This document shows, in pieces, positions 61,994-64,000 of a DNA stretch of 64,000 nucleotides. Under the pieces are notes generated by a model. The model had not been told where the DNA came from, made no database searches, and saw nothing but the letters and a program-made list of their open reading frames with translations. The translations under genes were made by a program, and so were the position numbers. How positions within the stretch are numbered: position 1 is the first letter of the stretch; the number at the start of each line of letters is the position of its first letter. Origin of the DNA: Muricomes sp049840515 (GTDB lineage: Bacteria > Bacillota > Clostridia > Lachnospirales > Lachnospiraceae); NCBI GenBank assembly GCA_049840515.1, contig JASGKW010000009.1, positions 124,001 to 188,000 on the forward strand. The letters run 5' to 3'.

Positions 61994-62377
61994 TCACAGC
62001 CCCTTTAATTCATTCAGCAAAACCTGCCACTCTTTTTCCCCTGCACCAGTTTCCATCGACAACCGCAATGCTTCTATCACATAAGAATTGCAGAGCATAT
62101 AATCTGCACAGTCCTGGGGTGTTGTAATATCATTAGATGACCGCGATTCTGCTGCCATATCATAAAGCGTGTGGGTTTCCTCGTCGTCCAGCATTAAAAA
62201 ATAAGTCAGCGATTTCAGTCTTTCTGCCGTAAAGGTGCTGCTTCTCCCTTTCTCCACCTCACTATAGAACTGTGGCGATACTTTTATTGCTTTCGCCGTT
62301 TCCCGTAGAGATTTTCCTTTGCTTTTTCTTAACGTCTCCACGTATTTTCCGAATCTTAATCTATGGTCTGTATTCAT
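61994..62377 (-). CDS. XRE-family helix-turn-helix regulator
   Basis: 127 aa. HTH in the first 65 residues: RFGKYVETLRKSKGKSLRET, AKAIKVSPQFYSEVEKGRSS, then a helical C-terminal part of no known family. It lies 218 bp upstream of the large helicase on the same strand and 102 bp from the IS left end. It may regulate the helicase gene; no operator is obvious. Confidence 0.82.
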   Translation of the reverse strand: MNTDHRLRFGKYVETLRKSKGKSLRETAKAIKVSPQFYSEVEKGRSSTFTAERLKSLTYFLMLDDEETHTLYDMAAESRSSNDITTPQDCADYMLCNSYVIEALRLSMETGAGEKEWQVLLNELKGL

Positions 62378-62452
62378 AGCCTGTCTCCCTATAAAGAATT
62401 TTATATGGTAAGCATTGCCATGAATACAAACATCTATTCGTCAACTTGTTAA

Positions 62453-62482
62453 TTGACAAAAAAAACTTTTTATTGGTATTGT
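62453..62482 (+). promoter_or_regulatory. Hybrid promoter across the IS left end
   Basis: TTGACA (62453-62458) outside the element and TATTGT (62477-62482) at its boundary are 18 bp apart. Insertion may thus have placed a host -35 before the transposase genes. Confidence 0.3.
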
Positions 62483-62533
62483 ACCGACCCCCAAAAGTTA
62501 GACTTAAAAATCTAATAATTGGGAGGTCGGTTT
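62483..62533 (+). promoter_or_regulatory. Hairpin covering the orfA ribosome site
   Basis: ACCGACCCCCAA and TTGGGAGGTCGGT form a 12-13 bp stem (one mismatch) with an inner TTAGA/TCTAA stem, followed by TTTTTT. The GGGAGG site of orfA lies inside the stem, so read-in transcripts would be translated poorly or terminated. Confidence 0.5.
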
Positions 62534-62537
62534 TTTA

Positions 62538-63107
62538 ATGGCAAAGTATAGTTTTCAAACAAAGATGGAAATAATAAAAGCTTATTTAAATGAAGAAGGA
62601 GGATATGCCTATTTAGCCAAAAAATATGGTATTTCAGATAAGAAAGCTGTTAGAGAATGGGTGGCTGCATATCAAGCTTTTGGTGAAGAAAGCTTGATGC
62701 GTTGCAGAAAAAATGAACTATACACTTTCGAATTCAAACTACGTGTGGTAGAGTTATATTTATCAACAGAGGTCTCTTATCAGGAACTGGCTCTATCCGT
62801 TGGCATGAACAATCCGTCATTAGTTGCCAGATGGGTAAATGATTTTAGAATTGCCGGCCCTGATGCTCTACGACCAAAACGGAAAGGGCGGCGGTCTAAA
62901 ATGTCTAAACCAAAGGAAAGTAAACTTGCAAATGTTGAAAATGCGAACAATCATTCAGAGTATTTAAAGCAACTTGAAGAAGAAAATCTCAAGTTGAGAA
63001 TAGAGAATGCATATTTAAAAGAATTGAGGAGGCTGCGTTTAGAGGAGGAAACTCTTCTGAAAAAACAGCGAGAATCATCCACAGCCTTCGAAGAGACTTC
63101 AAACTAA
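62538..63107 (+). CDS. IS3-family transposase OrfA
   Basis: 189 aa. Two helix-turn-helix units (YAYLAKKYGISDKKAVREWV and YQELALSVGMNNPSLVARWV) and a leucine-zipper-like heptad region (YLKQLEEENLKLRIENAYLK). It overlaps the OrfB frame; a run of six As at 63060-63065 in CTG-AAA-AAA-C allows a -1 shift into the OrfB frame, the standard IS3 fusion mechanism. The shift enters OrfB as KTARIIHSL. Confidence 0.9.
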   Translation: MAKYSFQTKMEIIKAYLNEEGGYAYLAKKYGISDKKAVREWVAAYQAFGEESLMRCRKNELYTFEFKLRVVELYLSTEVSYQELALSVGMNNPSLVARWVNDFRIAGPDALRPKRKGRRSKMSKPKESKLANVENANNHSEYLKQLEEENLKLRIENAYLKELRRLRLEEETLLKKQRESSTAFEETSN

Positions 63108-63148
63108 AAGATATTCTCGTATTCACAGGTTTTCCTAAAGAAACCTAT

Positions 63149-63949
63149 ATGTACTGGCAAAAACGCTTTGATAGAGAAAAACCAAATGAAGAGCTTGAAC
63201 AAAGAATTCTTGAAATCAGAAAAGGAAATAAAGATTTCGGCTATCGTCGGATTTATGGGGAATTAAGAAAACAGAGATTCATGGTAAACAAGAAACGGGT
63301 TCAACGGATTGTCCAGAGGCTAGGTCTTCAAGTTACTTCATTTACCAGAAAAAGTCGTAAATACAGTTCTTATAAAGGCAAAGTGGGCAGGGTTGCTCCC
63401 AACAGGATTCACAGAAGGTTTGAAACTCATATTCCCCACCAAAAAATTACAACAGACACCTCTGAATTTAAGTATTATGACATAAATGATAAAGGACAAG
63501 TGACCATCAAGAAACTCTATCTGGACCCATTTATGGATATGTGTAATAGAGAAATAATTAGTTATAGTATTTCCGGGCGACCATCTGCTGAGAATATAAT
63601 GAATGCTTTAAATGAAGCCATAGAAATTACAAGTGATTGTAAATATAGACGTATATTTCATTCAGATCAAGGCTGGGCTTACCAGATGAAGGCTTATGGT
63701 TATAAACTGAAACAAAATAAAATCTTCCAAAGCATGTCCCGGAAAGGAAACTGCCATGATAATTCTGTAATGGAAAATTTCTTTGGAATTATGAAGCAGG
63801 AGATGTATTATGGAGTGATTTATTATAGTTATGAACACTTAAAAGAGAAAATTGATAGATACATAAAGTATTATAACGAGAAACGAATTAAAGAAAAACT
63901 AGGCTGGATGAGTCCTGTAGAATACAGACTCAGTTTATGCGCTACATAA
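63149..63949 (+). CDS. IS3-family transposase OrfB (DDE)
   Basis: 266 aa from the first ATG; the frame is open from 63066, joined by -1 shift to OrfA. DDE residues: first Asp in TTDTSEFKYYD, second in IFHSDQGWAYQM, Glu in GNCHDNSVMENFFGIMKQE. RIYGELRKQRFMVNKKRVQR and YNEKRIKEKLGWMSPVEYR frame the rve core. All catalytic residues intact, so the element may be active. Confidence 0.9.
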   Translation: MYWQKRFDREKPNEELEQRILEIRKGNKDFGYRRIYGELRKQRFMVNKKRVQRIVQRLGLQVTSFTRKSRKYSSYKGKVGRVAPNRIHRRFETHIPHQKITTDTSEFKYYDINDKGQVTIKKLYLDPFMDMCNREIISYSISGRPSAENIMNALNEAIEITSDCKYRRIFHSDQGWAYQMKAYGYKLKQNKIFQSMSRKGNCHDNSVMENFFGIMKQEMYYGVIYYSYEHLKEKIDRYIKYYNEKRIKEKLGWMSPVEYRLSLCAT

Positions 63950-63953
63950 AATA

Positions 63954-63984
63954 ATTGCGTAGCAGTTAAAAACTACTACGCAAT
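63954..63984 (+). terminator. Hairpin at the IS right end
   Basis: ATTGCGTAGCAGTT and AACTACTACGCAAT form a 14-bp stem with one mismatch. Only AAAGTC follows, so it may act as a terminator or a structural end. Confidence 0.45.
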
Positions 63985-64000
63985 AAAGTCTAACTTATCG

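Larger units (their letters stand above)
62480..64000 (+). mobile_element. IS3-family (IS150-like) insertion sequence, right end at or past window edge
   Basis: Left inverted repeat TGTACCGACCCCCAAAAGTT (62480-62499). The window ends in AGTCTAACTTATCG, which pairs with the reverse complement of the left end for the first ten bases and then diverges, so the right inverted repeat is probably cut or degenerate here. Two ORFs, a slippery run, and a final hairpin all fit an intact IS. Confidence 0.85.

Noticed and set aside
63066..63148. Frameshift mutation between OrfA and OrfB
   Set aside because: The six-A run with overlapping frames is the normal programmed -1 shift of IS3 elements, not damage.

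Overview
The window looks like a chromosomal piece of an endospore-forming, low-to-mid GC Firmicute of class Clostridia, most probably family Lachnospiraceae. Supporting this are spoIIR, a SPOCS/LysM spore-type protein, an Hcp hydroxylamine reductase, a Clostridia-type NADP-dependent secondary alcohol dehydrogenase and several protein types I associate with that family. The taxonomic call is inference; no rRNA or tRNA gene was recognised.

Layout. 1-17.8 kb is a dense minus-strand housekeeping block: SAM hydroxide adenosyltransferase (partial), a trigger-factor/FKBP-like lipoprotein, cardiolipin synthase, DUF1934, murI, pfkA, dnaE, a 79-aa conserved small protein, an S1-domain CvfB-like regulator, acyl-ACP thioesterase, a CDF metal transporter, spoIIR, GntR, ispE, SPOCS/LysM and a PrcB-domain lipoprotein. 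17.9-25.4 kb is plus-strand: plsC, a diguanylate cyclase, pncB, ddl, murF, a HAD phosphatase and an HPt protein. 25.4-29.5 kb (minus) holds an EamA transporter and a DeoR - fructose-6-phosphate aldolase - FGGY kinase sugar operon with a clear promoter and a palindromic operator. 29.6-32.5 kb (plus) has hcp and an alcohol dehydrogenase. 32.6-39.4 kb (minus) is a branched-chain amino acid ABC transporter operon (livK-H-M-G-F) followed by a cytidylate-kinase-like protein and a rhodanese-TtcA fusion. 40-45 kb carries c-di-GMP signalling genes (GGDEF; Cache-PAS-PAS-GGDEF-HD-GYP; V4R). 45-50 kb has proC, azlCD, a metallophosphoesterase, an MFS transporter and LysR. 50.2-62.4 kb is accessory in character: an HTH-desulfoferrodoxin regulator, a GIY-YIG-like protein, DUF488, two large DNA2/NAM7-type SF1 helicases (one with a C-terminal nuclease-like domain), exporters and LysR. 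An IS3-family (IS150-like) element at the right edge runs to the end of the window.

Two window-wide signals stand out. First, single-base frame breaks hit otherwise conserved genes (dnaE twice, a 79-aa protein, an EamA transporter, proC, an HTH-desulfoferrodoxin gene, and also cls and plsC). In six of these eight the frame is restored only by restoring or trimming a GAGCTG/CAGCTC hexamer, which suggests a systematic sequencing error at a modified motif or a mutational hotspot. Second, a structured dispersed repeat bounded by CAGTTCAGCCAT / ATGGCTGAACTG occurs as a single 173-bp copy at 17.96 kb and as a four-fold tandem array at 39.5 kb, with possible relics just upstream of hcp and of the GGDEF-HD-GYP gene.
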